Below are positions 35,156 to 44,165 of a stretch of DNA of 64,000 bases, one piece after another. The notes beneath the pieces were generated by a model. It did no database searches. It worked only from the letters and a program-made list of their open reading frames with translations, and was not told the origin of the DNA. The stretch's first letter is position 1, and each line of letters opens with the position of its first letter. The stretch is from Anaerolineae bacterium. Its GTDB lineage: Bacteria > Chloroflexota > Anaerolineae > Aggregatilineales > Phototrophicaceae. A program made the position numbers and the translations under genes. Location of the stretch: contig JAJEBK010000043.1 of NCBI GenBank assembly GCA_022823945.1, positions 91,058-155,057 of the forward strand, given 5' to 3'.

Positions 35156-36482
35156 AAGCTCGCTTTTTCGAGTTGTGCCACAGCCAATGCGCCAAGATAA
35201 CCAGCGCATGTGAGACCAGAATGATCAGCGCTGGCAGCAGTGGCAGGTAATAGCGCGCCCAGGGCAAGGGCGTCACCATCAGCGTGAACAGGCCTGTCCC
35301 GCCGCTCCACAGCAGCAGCAAAAGCCGATGCTCCGCCAGCGCTCGTTTGTCAACCAAAAGCGCCACCGCGCCCAACAGCGAAAGCAACAGGCAAGCCAAG
35401 CCCAGCCGCCCCGAAGCGCCAATGAACAAAGCGCCTGCCCAGCCCGAACTTTCATAGATGGCGATCTGCGCGGTGATCGGCGCGTAGGCAGCCCAGGCAT
35501 CCACCTCGAAGTATTGCCTCGCGCCCACAAAGACGAATTGGAAGAAGTCCGCCACTTGCTCGGCGAAGTCCTGATAGCCGCCGAAAGCCTCGATCTGCCC
35601 TTGCAGCAGGTCTGCGCGCATTTCCAGCACCAGCGCGGGCAGGTCTAGCGGCGCATTCCACCAGGCGGGGTTCAGCAGCAAAAACACCGCAATCATGATC
35701 AAGCCAGTCAGCGCAAGTCCCGCCAGGTCACGTATTGCGCGTTCATCACGCCGGCGCAGCATACGCCAGAATGGCAGCATGGAACAACTGGCGAGCACCA
35801 GCGCGCAGGCGATCAGGTTGGGATGCTTGGCTGCCAGCGCAAATCCCGCGCAGACACCCAGCAGCGCGTATCGCCACCAGCGCCGTTCTTGCAGCAGCCA
35901 TGCGCCCGCCAGCAGCACCAGCATCAATCCCAGCAAATGGCTGCCTTCCATCATGGCGCGCCGCCCGTTGATCAGCATGTTGGGATGCAGCACGAAGAGG
36001 GCGCTGGCAATCCAGGCAGTCGGTCTGTTCAGCGTCAGCCGCAGCAGCGCGAAGAAGCAAGCCGCCGCCAAAGCCAGTTGCGCCGACGATGCCAGGCGCG
36101 CCCGTCGCAGCAACTCCATGTCGGGAATCCGCCCGCGCCGCGCATTCCAGTCGAAGTCGCGCCCCCAATGCCACTGTTCGTTTATTGCGTCCGCAGACAA
36201 ACCCAACCCATGCGCCAGCGCGCCATAGACAGTCTTGGATATCGTGCCATTCAAAAGGCGCAGGTGCTGCTCGGCGGGACTTGTCGACCAGCTTGGATCG
36301 TAGGCCAGCCGCGACAGATCGCCTTCGACCAGCAGATAGTGATAATCGCGCCCCATATAGATCAATGTAGATTCGTCGCCATGGAAGGGCATGACATGCG
36401 CGGCCGCCATGCTATAGACAGCCAGCGCCAACAACCACAAGCCATCAGCCCAACGCAGTCTCATCTTGGCGGTCATCATCAT
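35133..36482 (-). CDS. Polytopic membrane protein, GT39/PMT-like glycosyltransferase
   Basis: 449 aa (start uncertain: ATGs at 36482, 36479, 36476 and 36464, none with a good SD). About 9-11 membrane segments. The early loop HVMPFHGDESTLIYMGRDY has the Asp-Glu pair expected for catalysis in GT-C enzymes of the PMT/ArnT group, followed by the LNGTISKTVYG region. ALFVLHPNMLINGRRAMMEG resembles the family's loop preceding an Arg/Glu cluster. It is coupled by overlap to the larger related gene downstream. Acceptor unknown. Confidence 0.7.
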   Translation of the reverse strand: MMMTAKMRLRWADGLWLLALAVYSMAAAHVMPFHGDESTLIYMGRDYHYLLVEGDLSRLAYDPSWSTSPAEQHLRLLNGTISKTVYGALAHGLGLSADAINEQWHWGRDFDWNARRGRIPDMELLRRARLASSAQLALAAACFFALLRLTLNRPTAWIASALFVLHPNMLINGRRAMMEGSHLLGLMLVLLAGAWLLQERRWWRYALLGVCAGFALAAKHPNLIACALVLASCSMLPFWRMLRRRDERAIRDLAGLALTGLIMIAVFLLLNPAWWNAPLDLPALVLEMRADLLQGQIEAFGGYQDFAEQVADFFQFVFVGARQYFEVDAWAAYAPITAQIAIYESSGWAGALFIGASGRLGLACLLLSLLGAVALLVDKRALAEHRLLLLLWSGGTGLFTLMVTPLPWARYYLPLLPALIILVSHALVILAHWLWHNSKKRAYGIAGLA

Positions 36483-36584
36483 CAAGGCGCGCTCGTTCGC
36501 TGCAATGCAAGACTTTCTGGATAATCTGGCGCTATGACTGTGCAGCAAGGGATTGTCATTGATACGAAAAAAATCGCCGCGGTC

Positions 36585-38039
36585 CTAGCCTGCTTCGGGC
36601 AAGATTTGCAGCGACAGCAAGAATTCCACCACCGCGCGCTGGTCGGCAAAAGGGAGTTGCGTGAAGGCATCGCGGCTGGCGCGCCCTTCGCCACCATGCA
36701 GCAAGATCGCTTCGGACACGGTGGTCAGATCACCACGATGACCATACGGGGCGGAGCTGCCGACATCCCACAACTTGCGGGTGAGGAAGAACTCGCTGCC
36801 GTGGCGTCCATTGACATCGGGTCGGCTATCGCGCAACGTCTCGTTGCAAAAGAAGCGAATCGCATCGGCAGCTTCGGGCGGGTCGCACAGGCTGTGTCGC
36901 TTCAGATCGGTAAATGCCCGTACGATCGCCCCGTCGCCGCTGCGTTCCAGGCGTGGTTGCGGTCCCTGCGCAGTCATATCGAAGCGCACCATCTGCGACT
37001 TGTCCGTCATGGTATTCGAGGGATTAAAAGGATTGGGGTCCGTGAAAAAACGCGAGTCCAGCGGCAGCTCGGGCACATGACAGCTTGTGCAGCCGATTTC
37101 GGCAAAGACCACCTCGCCGCGTTGGGCGGACTCGCGGCGTTCTGGGTCGTCTGGCAAGACTCGTCCGGGCACTGCGAGCGCTGCCTGGAAGAGCGTCACC
37201 GCGGTGATATCCCCAATCGTCAATTCGCGCTCTACGCCATCTTTGTCAAAGTCCGCATCCATGATATCGGGGTTGAGGTCGAAACGTTCTTCCGCCTGCA
37301 TGCCATGATGCTGATTCATGGCATTGGCAGAGAATTGCCGCAAGGAAACTTTCGTGCCCGATTGGTGGAACGGCTTTATCACCAGGTCATGATCCACGCC
37401 TTCGATGCCGCTCGTATTCAGCTTGCCGTCGGCAGCGACTGTCAACTGCCCGAAGCTCACTCCTTTCGTAATCAGGTCGATTGTTACCGCGGCTGCTTGC
37501 TCTTTGGCTTTGGCGGCTGCTTCGTCGCGCAGCGCATGCAATTCGCTGGACATCTCGAATGCCAGCATTTCGATAGCCCCTGATCCAAACATGCCCAGGG
37601 GATTGCGATGATTGCTGGTCATCATCGAGGTTGATTCCAGGATGGGGTCGGCGTGCTGCGCCAACAAGAATACATTTCCAGCAAACTCTGCGCTGCCGCC
37701 GATTCGTGGCTGGTTATGACAGCTGAAGCACGAATTGGAGTCGGGAGCGGATACGCGGCTGAAAGGCATCTCATCGGGCTCTCGCGCCGCGACACCACCG
37801 GTGGTGGCCGGTCGTCCTTGACCGTCGCACACATTGAAGAGAACGCGAAACAATTCTTCGCCATGATCTAGCACTTCGTCGAAGCTGAGGTTGCCATTCA
37901 ATATATCGGCTTGTTCGATATGTCGCGAAAGCGCGGGCAACTCTGGCAGACCGGCCGGGCACGACGCCTCCTGCCCCCGCACGGCGGCAATCGTCAAAAT
38001 GCATGCTACGATGATCCCTGTCAGCCCGTATCGCATCAT
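36585..38039 (-). CDS. Di-haem oxidoreductase (DUF1111-type), exported cytochrome c
   Basis: 484 aa. Residues 1-22 form a signal peptide (hydrophobic core GLTGIIVACILTIAAV), so the protein acts outside the membrane. Two c-type haem motifs are present: CFSCH in the N-terminal third and CTSCH in the middle. The C-terminal block LWDVGSSAPYGHRGDLTTVSEAILLHGGEG matches the di-haem oxidoreductase/DUF1111 family, related to bacterial di-haem peroxidases. The electron partner and substrate are unknown. Two adjacent ATGs (38039, 38036) are possible; an upstream one at 38099 would put charged residues before the signal. Confidence 0.82.
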   Translation of the reverse strand: MMRYGLTGIIVACILTIAAVRGQEASCPAGLPELPALSRHIEQADILNGNLSFDEVLDHGEELFRVLFNVCDGQGRPATTGGVAAREPDEMPFSRVSAPDSNSCFSCHNQPRIGGSAEFAGNVFLLAQHADPILESTSMMTSNHRNPLGMFGSGAIEMLAFEMSSELHALRDEAAAKAKEQAAAVTIDLITKGVSFGQLTVAADGKLNTSGIEGVDHDLVIKPFHQSGTKVSLRQFSANAMNQHHGMQAEERFDLNPDIMDADFDKDGVERELTIGDITAVTLFQAALAVPGRVLPDDPERRESAQRGEVVFAEIGCTSCHVPELPLDSRFFTDPNPFNPSNTMTDKSQMVRFDMTAQGPQPRLERSGDGAIVRAFTDLKRHSLCDPPEAADAIRFFCNETLRDSRPDVNGRHGSEFFLTRKLWDVGSSAPYGHRGDLTTVSEAILLHGGEGRASRDAFTQLPFADQRAVVEFLLSLQILPEAG

Positions 38040-38190
38040 GCGCGCCACCTCATGCAAAAACCGGCTCTCGTCATTCTGGCGAATGCGCAAGAACCACAAG
38101 CCTGTCTATAACCATTTTGGCTTGATTTTGCGGTTTCTGCAAACGGCTCGGGCATGGCATGAGCGGCAGACGGCGAGTCTGGTGGAACGG

Positions 38191-38688
38191 CTATCCCGGC
38201 GCGCTGATCTCGGCGAGCAACTGATTCTTGTCAACGGCTTGCCCGGCTGTCACCTGCACCGAGCGCACGACACCGGCGATCGGCGACTTAAGCTCGTTCT
38301 GCATTTTCATCGACTCGAGAATGATCAAGGTATCGCCAATTTCGACTGGCTGTTCGGGCTGGACCGCGACTTCGACGATCAGCCCGGGCATGGGCGCGTG
38401 CACTTCGCCAGAGCCGGTTTCTTGCGCGCCGCGCCGCTGCATCATCAGGATGGCTCGCTCGTCCAGCACCTGCGTTTCAAACAACCGTCCGCCCATCATC
38501 ACAGCGATGCGGTCTTCGTCATCATCAATAACCGCTTCCAGCGATTTGTTCTCGGTGATCACAGAAAACAGCGAGCCGCCCAGATTCAGAAAGTCGACAT
38601 CGCGCTCGTCGCCATCGATCAGCACTTTGCCATCTTCGTCGATTTCGATCTCGTACTGCTGATTGTTGAGGATGGCGACATACTTCAT
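38191..38688 (-). CDS. Biotin carboxyl carrier protein of an acyl-CoA carboxylase
   Basis: 165 aa. The C-terminal biotinyl domain has ESMKM with the biotinylated Lys, framed by APMPGLIVEVAVQPEQPVEIGD and SPIAGVVRSVQV. The N-terminal 95 residues (acidic, predicted beta) resemble the region that docks the carrier in propionyl-CoA carboxylase-type enzymes. Start at 38688 overlaps the biotin carboxylase stop by 4 nt (ATGA), so the two are translated together. It shuttles carboxybiotin between the biotin carboxylase and carboxyltransferase encoded upstream. Confidence 0.9.
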   Translation of the reverse strand: MKYVAILNNQQYEIEIDEDGKVLIDGDERDVDFLNLGGSLFSVITENKSLEAVIDDDEDRIAVMMGGRLFETQVLDERAILMMQRRGAQETGSGEVHAPMPGLIVEVAVQPEQPVEIGDTLIILESMKMQNELKSPIAGVVRSVQVTAGQAVDKNQLLAEISAPG

Positions 38689-40214
38689 CGGTGCATCCTC
38701 TCGAAGCGTCCCATCCACTTCCAGTTGGATGCATCGCGCTTGGCGGGAGCAACGACTTGCGAAGCCAACTGTCGCTTGCGGTGCGCATACAAAGTTGCCG
38801 CGATAGCTGCTGTTTCCAATTCGTCAGGCGTGGGGTCTTGTTCATAGGTGCGCATATTGAAGCGCTGCTCGACGAAATTGGTGTCGAAGCGGCCCGCGAT
38901 GAAACTGATGCTGTTGAGCAGATTGATATGAAAAGGGATGTTGTTCTTCAAGCCCATGATGCGATATTCGCTAAGCGCGCGCCGCATGCGCAGCATCGCC
39001 TCGGAGCGCGTCTCGCCCCAGGTGATGAGCTTGGCGATCAAGCTGTCGTAATAAGGCGTGATCTCCGCGCCGGAATAGACGCCGCTGTCCACGCGTACGC
39101 CCGGTCCGTTCGGCAAGATCATGGTGCTGATTTGCCCGGTCGATGGCATGAAGTTGGCATAGGGGTCTTCGGCATTGATGCGGCATTCAATCGCCCAGCC
39201 TTTTGGCTGCAGCACACTTTCTGTCGGGCTCATGCGCCGTCCGCGCGCAATGCGGATCTGTTCTTTGGCGATATCGACGCCCGTCACCAATTCGGTCACG
39301 GGATGCTCAACTTGCAGGCGCGTATTCATCTCGAGGAAGTAGTAATTCTTGTCACGGTCGACCAGACACTCGATCGTGCCCGCGTTGATATAGTTCACCG
39401 ATTGCGCCGCCGCGATCGCCATATTCCCCATCTTTTTGCGCAGGTCGGCATCGACAAAGACGCTGGGCGCTTCTTCGAGCAATTTTTGATTGCGCCGCTG
39501 GATCGAACATTCGCGCTCGCCCAGATGCACGGTGTTGCCATGCGCGTCTGCCAGCACCTGAAACTCGATGTGTCGCGCGCCCAGCAGCAATTTTTCTACA
39601 TAGACATCGCCATTGCCAAAGGCGCTTTCTGCCTCGCGCCGCGCCGTGTGCAGCGCCGATGTAAAGTCGCCAGGCTCGTGCACCGGGCGCATGCCCATGC
39701 CGCCGCCGCCCGCCACCGCTTTGATCAGCACAGGAAAGCCGATGCGCTGCGCCGCATGCAACAACTCGCCGTCGGGCATGCCAGCTTCTGTGCCCGGCAC
39801 CAGGGGCACGCCGTAGCGCATCACGGCTGTACGGGCAGCTTGTTTGTCGCCCATCGTGGCGATCGCGCGCGGAGAGGGACCGATCCACACCAAGCCCGCT
39901 TCCATCACCGCGCCGGCAAAATCGGCATTTTCCGCGAGGAATCCATAACCTGGATGCACAGCGTCCGCGCCGGTTTTGCGCGCCACATCGATGAGGGTGT
40001 CCCCCCGCAGGTAACTTTCGGCTGGACGCGGACCGCCAATATGCACCGCTTCGTCAGCGTACCGCACATGCAGCGCCGTGCGGTCGACATCGGAATAAAC
40101 AGCCACGGTGGGGATGCCCAGATCACGCGCCGCGCGGATGATGCGCACCGCGATCTCGCCGCGATTGGCGATCAAAATTTTGTTGATGCCCGTGCCAGTC
40201 TGCGTCTCTGTCAT
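38685..40214 (-). CDS. accC: Biotin carboxylase subunit of acyl-CoA carboxylase
   Basis: 509 aa, ATP-grasp enzyme that carboxylates biotin. KILIANRGEIAVRIIRAARDLGI opens the domain; HPGYGFLAENADFA, KAVAGGGGMGMR (Gly-rich ATP loop), ERECSIQRRNQKLLEEAP, FLEMNTRLQVEHPVTE (metal and catalytic site) and AEDPYANFMPSTG are all present. Length exceeds a minimal AccC (about 450) because of a C-terminal extension. It sits between the carboxyltransferase and carrier genes. The substrate is set by the carboxyltransferase, probably propionyl-CoA. Confidence 0.95.
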   Translation of the reverse strand: MTETQTGTGINKILIANRGEIAVRIIRAARDLGIPTVAVYSDVDRTALHVRYADEAVHIGGPRPAESYLRGDTLIDVARKTGADAVHPGYGFLAENADFAGAVMEAGLVWIGPSPRAIATMGDKQAARTAVMRYGVPLVPGTEAGMPDGELLHAAQRIGFPVLIKAVAGGGGMGMRPVHEPGDFTSALHTARREAESAFGNGDVYVEKLLLGARHIEFQVLADAHGNTVHLGERECSIQRRNQKLLEEAPSVFVDADLRKKMGNMAIAAAQSVNYINAGTIECLVDRDKNYYFLEMNTRLQVEHPVTELVTGVDIAKEQIRIARGRRMSPTESVLQPKGWAIECRINAEDPYANFMPSTGQISTMILPNGPGVRVDSGVYSGAEITPYYDSLIAKLITWGETRSEAMLRMRRALSEYRIMGLKNNIPFHINLLNSISFIAGRFDTNFVEQRFNMRTYEQDPTPDELETAAIAATLYAHRKRQLASQVVAPAKRDASNWKWMGRFERMHR

Positions 40215-40222
40215 GGCAGCCT

Positions 40223-41773
40223 CTAGAGCGGGATATTGCCGTGCTTCTTGGGCGGGTTCTCGTCGCGCTTGTTTTGGAAGACTTGCAAGGCATTGATCAA
40301 ACGCGCCCGTGTGTTATGCGGCTCGATGATGTCGTCGATGAAACCGCGGCTGGCTGCGATGTAGGGATTGGCGAATGTTGCGCGATAATCGTCCGCCAGT
40401 TCTTGCTTGCGCGCGGCTGGCTCATCCGCCTCTTTCAGCTCGCGGCGATAAATGATTTCCACAGCGCCTTCTGGTCCCATCACAGCGATCTCGGCGGTGG
40501 GCCAAGCGATATACAGGTCGGCGCGGATGTGCTTGCTGTTCATCACACAGTAGGCGCCGCCATAGGCTTTGCGCGTCGTCACTGTCAGTTTGGGCACGGT
40601 CGCTTCGCAATAGGCAAAGAGCAGCTTTGCGCCGCTCATGATGATGCCGCTGTGTTCCTGATCGGTGCCGGGCAGATAGCCGGGCACATCGACGAAAGTG
40701 ATCAGCGGCACATTAAAGGCATCGCAGGTGCGCACAAAACGAGCGGCTTTTTCGCTGGCTTTGATATCCAGCACGCCCGCCAGCACCATGGGCTGATTCG
40801 CCACGATGCCCACCGCTGTGCCGCCCAGCCGCGCATAACCGCAGACGATATTGGCCGCGAAGCCTTCGTGCACTTCGAAGAAATGTCCATCATCGACGAT
40901 TAACTCAATTACCCGCTTGATATCGTAGGGCTGGTTGGGATTTTCGGGGACGATCGTATCCAGCGCCGATTCTGTGCGCAGGGGGTCGTCGGTCGTCGGC
41001 AGCGGCGGGGGATCTTCCATATTGTTCTGGGGCAGATAACTCAGCAGCTCGCGCACCATAGTCAGCGACTGGGTTTCGTCATCGGCGACAAAGTGGCAGA
41101 CGCCGCTGATGCTGCTGTGCACCGATGCGCCGCCCAGGTCTTCGAAAGTTACATCTTCGTTGAGCACTTGTTTGACGACATCGGGTCCAGTGATAAACAT
41201 GTAACTGCTGTTCTTGACCATGATGATGAAGTCAGTTAGCGCCGGGCTGTAGACCGCGCCGCCTGCGCAGGGACCCATAATCACGCTGATTTGCGGGATG
41301 ACGCCGCTGGCCTGCGTATTCCGCAAGAAGATATCGGCGTAACCACCCAGGCTCTCGACGCCTTCCTGGATGCGCGCGCCACCGCTGTCGTTCAAGCCAA
41401 TCACCGGCGCGCCAACTTTGACAGCCATGTCCATGATCTTGACGATCTTGGCTGCGTGCGCTTCGCTAAGGCTGCCGCCGATGACGGTGAAATCTTGCGA
41501 ATAGACATAGACCAGTCGCCCGTCGATGGTGCCCCAGCCGGTGACGACGCTGTCGCTGAGCGGGCGATTGCGCTCCAGGCCAAACTTGCTGCTGTGATGA
41601 TGCACGAAGGCATCGACCTCGTGGAAGCTGCCAGGGTCGAGCAAGATATCGAGCCGTTCGCGGGCGGTCTTTTTGCCTTTGGCATGCTGCCGCTGGATGC
41701 GCGCTTCGCCACCACCGCGCTGGCTTTCGGCGCGCTTGGCACGCAGCTGCTCAATCTTCGGGCTGGTCGTCAT
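40223..41773 (-). CDS. pccB: Acyl-CoA carboxylase carboxyltransferase subunit, propionyl-CoA type
   Basis: 516 aa. Both crotonase-like halves are present: [56 protein letters not shown] and [17 protein letters not shown] in the first; [29 protein letters not shown] and [13 protein letters not shown] in the second. This is the PccB/MmdA type. Propionyl-CoA is favoured because a methylmalonyl-CoA epimerase gene is nearby; acetyl-CoA cannot be excluded. The decarboxylase alternative (MmdA) would need membrane partners, which are not seen here. Confidence 0.9.
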   Translation of the reverse strand: MTTSPKIEQLRAKRAESQRGGGEARIQRQHAKGKKTARERLDILLDPGSFHEVDAFVHHHSSKFGLERNRPLSDSVVTGWGTIDGRLVYVYSQDFTVIGGSLSEAHAAKIVKIMDMAVKVGAPVIGLNDSGGARIQEGVESLGGYADIFLRNTQASGVIPQISVIMGPCAGGAVYSPALTDFIIMVKNSSYMFITGPDVVKQVLNEDVTFEDLGGASVHSSISGVCHFVADDETQSLTMVRELLSYLPQNNMEDPPPLPTTDDPLRTESALDTIVPENPNQPYDIKRVIELIVDDGHFFEVHEGFAANIVCGYARLGGTAVGIVANQPMVLAGVLDIKASEKAARFVRTCDAFNVPLITFVDVPGYLPGTDQEHSGIIMSGAKLLFAYCEATVPKLTVTTRKAYGGAYCVMNSKHIRADLYIAWPTAEIAVMGPEGAVEIIYRRELKEADEPAARKQELADDYRATFANPYIAASRGFIDDIIEPHNTRARLINALQVFQNKRDENPPKKHGNIPL

Positions 41774-41840
41774 GTAGTCTCCCTGACGCGGCGCTGTGCA
41801 CGCAGTGGCGCAGTATACGGCGAAGCCTATTCTTATTGTA

Positions 41841-41901
41841 GGGCAAGTTGGCGGCAGCTCATCTCGATCAGGTGATGAGCTGCCGCTGTTGGGGCTTGTC
41901 C
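41841..41901. repeat. Long perfect hairpin in the pccB upstream region
   Basis: GCGGCAGCTCATC (41851-41863) and GATGAGCTGCCGC (41874-41886) are perfect 13-nt arms around a 10-nt loop. Outer GGGCAAG (41841-41847) and CTTGTCC (41895-41901) extend it. No T-run follows on either strand, so it is not a simple terminator. The rest of 41774-42000 shows nothing recognisable. Confidence 0.6.
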
Positions 41902-42000
41902 ACTATTGGCTAATGAAAGCCATCGACATACCTGCAATTTCGGCGCACAGGACAAGTAGAATTTACAGGAATGCCTATCAACTAATCCTTTTCGCCTTTT

Positions 42001-42618
42001 TCACCTCTGTGCCCTCTGTGTAATCACAAAGCCAAAATCCCGACCCCGCACACCCGCAAACGCCTCAAATGTGCAATCCCGCGCAGCCAAGCCCAGCCGC
42101 GCCTTCACAGCCAAAAAGATATCCACATAACTGCCTGCCATGCGCTGGCAGCCGCCCAAGCCCAGCGCAGCCACGACTCGCTCTATCGTCCTCGCATCGC
42201 CTTCAATCTCGGTGAAATTGCCGAATGGCAGCTCGTCCAGCACGATCTCGGCATCATGCAATTCGTAAGTCGTGCGATACTTTTCATAGATCAGCGCCAC
42301 ATGAAAGCCTAGCCGCCGCAATAACCGGTGCATGGTGTCGAAGTCGCTGACGATAACTTCTGCCTCAAGGCGACTGACAATGCCGCTTTCCACACTGGCA
42401 TCCGACTTGTGCGTTAGCTTGACAGCCTCATCTTGTCGCAGGCGCAGCACCTCGCCACTCGCAATCAGCATGCCATCGGCGCTGTCGTAACGCAAATTGC
42501 GCTCAAAAACGCGCTCTCTGACCAGCTTCGCGTCAGCGGCAGTCAACGCCCTGCGCACAGCCGCCAGATCGGGCGTATGCAGCTTGACCTCAACTTCGCG
42601 CAGTTTTCCCGCGTTCAT
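42001..42618 (-). CDS. CYTH-domain protein (class IV adenylate cyclase / thiamine triphosphatase family)
   Basis: 205 aa. The N-terminal EVEVK (8-12) is the ExExK signature of CYTH enzymes, which bind triphosphate substrates inside a beta barrel. LRLRQDE, KLTHK and EIVLDELPFGNFTEIEG supply the further basic and acidic residues of the tunnel. Members include CyaB-type cyclases, thiamine triphosphatases and tripolyphosphatases; which one applies cannot be told from sequence. Start overlaps the preceding hypothetical gene by 4 nt. Confidence 0.85.
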   Translation of the reverse strand: MNAGKLREVEVKLHTPDLAAVRRALTAADAKLVRERVFERNLRYDSADGMLIASGEVLRLRQDEAVKLTHKSDASVESGIVSRLEAEVIVSDFDTMHRLLRRLGFHVALIYEKYRTTYELHDAEIVLDELPFGNFTEIEGDARTIERVVAALGLGGCQRMAGSYVDIFLAVKARLGLAARDCTFEAFAGVRGRDFGFVITQRAQR

Positions 42619-43091
42619 CTTGACCTCAGTGGCAGCTCTCGCAGCGCTGCGGGCAGGCAGGCGTCAATGGCGTTGACGATGCGCGAATAGGGCAGCTCTG
42701 GCTTGTCTGGCGCCAGGATGATGCCGTGCAGATGCGGTCCTGTCGCGCGCTGCACCAGCCACAGAGGCGTATCATCGCTGGACAGCCCGGGCTGGTCGCG
42801 CAGCCGGCTGAACCGAACCGCATCCAGCGCCTCGTGCAGTGGCTCAAGCTGATTCCTGCTCATTTTTCTGCGCAGCGGTGCCAGGTCGACGCCCTCGTAG
42901 GCGACAAGCAACTCAACCCCGCCCAGCTGCGTCTCCACGACGCGCGCTGCCGAGTGCCGCAACTGTCGCCGTCCGTGATAGACGACCACTTGCAGCACGT
43001 TGATTACGCCCGAGCCTCGCGCCGCCGCCGCCAGGTCGCTCAATCCCAACCGCGCCGGCAGCTGCACCATCTCGCTGTGCACCAAATTCAT
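42615..43091 (-). CDS. Hypothetical protein coupled to the CYTH gene
   Basis: 158 aa, not recognised. No signal peptide, membrane helix or metal motif. The sequence alternates predicted strands and helices (INVLQVVVYHG, GVELLVAYEGVDLAPL), rich in Leu and Arg, consistent with a small globular cytoplasmic protein. Its stop overlaps the CYTH ATG by 4 nt, so a functional link with the CYTH protein is plausible. Coupling and codon use like its neighbours support it being real. Confidence 0.6.
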   Translation of the reverse strand: MNLVHSEMVQLPARLGLSDLAAAARGSGVINVLQVVVYHGRRQLRHSAARVVETQLGGVELLVAYEGVDLAPLRRKMSRNQLEPLHEALDAVRFSRLRDQPGLSSDDTPLWLVQRATGPHLHGIILAPDKPELPYSRIVNAIDACLPAALRELPLRSR

Positions 43092-43133
43092 TGTGCATGC
43101 CCGGCCAAGCGGCCGTCCCTGTTCAAGCGCCGA

Positions 43134-44165
43134 TCATAATTCCAACACGACCTTGCCAAAGACGGCGTTATTCTCCAGCAGAGTCTGCGCCTGCCGCGCC
43201 TCGCCCAAGGGCAGTCGTTCGCCGATGACCGCCTGAATGCGGTTGGCAAACACCTGCTGCATGAACCGTTCATAATCCTGGTGCGGCCCCATGGTGCTGC
43301 CGATCAGCGAGATGTGCCGCGCGAATAGCTGTGCCACATTCATGTCGAAGCCATAGCCGCTGGTGCCGCCGACGATCAGAATGCGTCCACCGATGCGGCA
43401 AGCGCGCATGCTTTGCCCCAGCGTGGCCGCGCCGACATTGTCCACCACGACATCTGCGCCGCGCCGCCCGGTAAGCCTGGAGACAGCCCGCGACCATTGC
43501 GGCTCTTGTTCGCGGTTTATGGTGATGTCCGCGCCGATCGTTTCTGCCTGGGCGCATTTTTCGGCATTGCTGCCCACCACGACCACCTGCGCGCCCGCCA
43601 GTTTGGCGATCTGGATGCTGATGCTATTAACGCCGCCGCCCGCGCCAACAATCAGTACTGTTTCGCCTGGCTGCAAGCCGCCGCGCGTGATCAACGAATG
43701 CCAGGCGGTCACGCCCACCAAGCCGACCGCCGCCGCCACGCCAAAGTCGAAATCGGCTGGCATCTTCAGCAAATTGCGCTGCGGCAGCGCCACAAACTCG
43801 GCTGCTGTGCCGCTGTGATGCTCGCCCAGAATGGCGATGCGCGTCTGATTCTCCAGGCCCGTCTGCAGCGCCGGATCATCGGCTGGCACGATGGTGGGGT
43901 CGATGCAGACGGGGTCGCCGGGCACAAACCGGGTCACTCCCGCGCCAACCGCATCGACAAGGCCCGCGCCATCCGCGCAGATCACATGCGGGAAGTCCAG
44001 CTCCAGCCCTCGCCAGCCCGTGCGAACCCACAGATCCAGCCGGTTCAGCGCCGCCGCTTTGATGCGCACCCGGACTTCGCCAGCGCCCAGCTCGGGCACA
44101 GGCAGGTCGTTCACAACCTCGACGACTTCCGCGCCGCCATGACTCGTCAATACTGCTGCTTTCAT
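43134..44165 (-). CDS. Medium-chain (MDR) oxidoreductase, quinone-oxidoreductase-like
   Basis: 343 aa. N-terminal GroES-like domain (MKAAVLTSHG, VRIKAAALNRLDLWVRTG, ICADGAG-VDAVG) and a Rossmann domain with VLIVGAGGGVNSISIQIAKLAGAQVV, binding NAD(P)H. The four-cysteine structural zinc lobe of alcohol dehydrogenases is absent, which points to the quinone oxidoreductase/enoyl reductase side of the MDR family. Start overlaps the acyl-CoA dehydrogenase stop by 4 nt, so it probably serves the same acyl-CoA pathway. Confidence 0.85.
   Translation of the reverse strand: MKAAVLTSHGGAEVVEVVNDLPVPELGAGEVRVRIKAAALNRLDLWVRTGWRGLELDFPHVICADGAGLVDAVGAGVTRFVPGDPVCIDPTIVPADDPALQTGLENQTRIAILGEHHSGTAAEFVALPQRNLLKMPADFDFGVAAAVGLVGVTAWHSLITRGGLQPGETVLIVGAGGGVNSISIQIAKLAGAQVVVVGSNAEKCAQAETIGADITINREQEPQWSRAVSRLTGRRGADVVVDNVGAATLGQSMRACRIGGRILIVGGTSGYGFDMNVAQLFARHISLIGSTMGPHQDYERFMQQVFANRIQAVIGERLPLGEARQAQTLLENNAVFGKVVLEL

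Noticed and set aside
38691..40226. 511-codon open frame on the plus strand opposite the biotin carboxylase
   Set aside because: Antisense shadow of a firmly identified gene; no recognisable domain.
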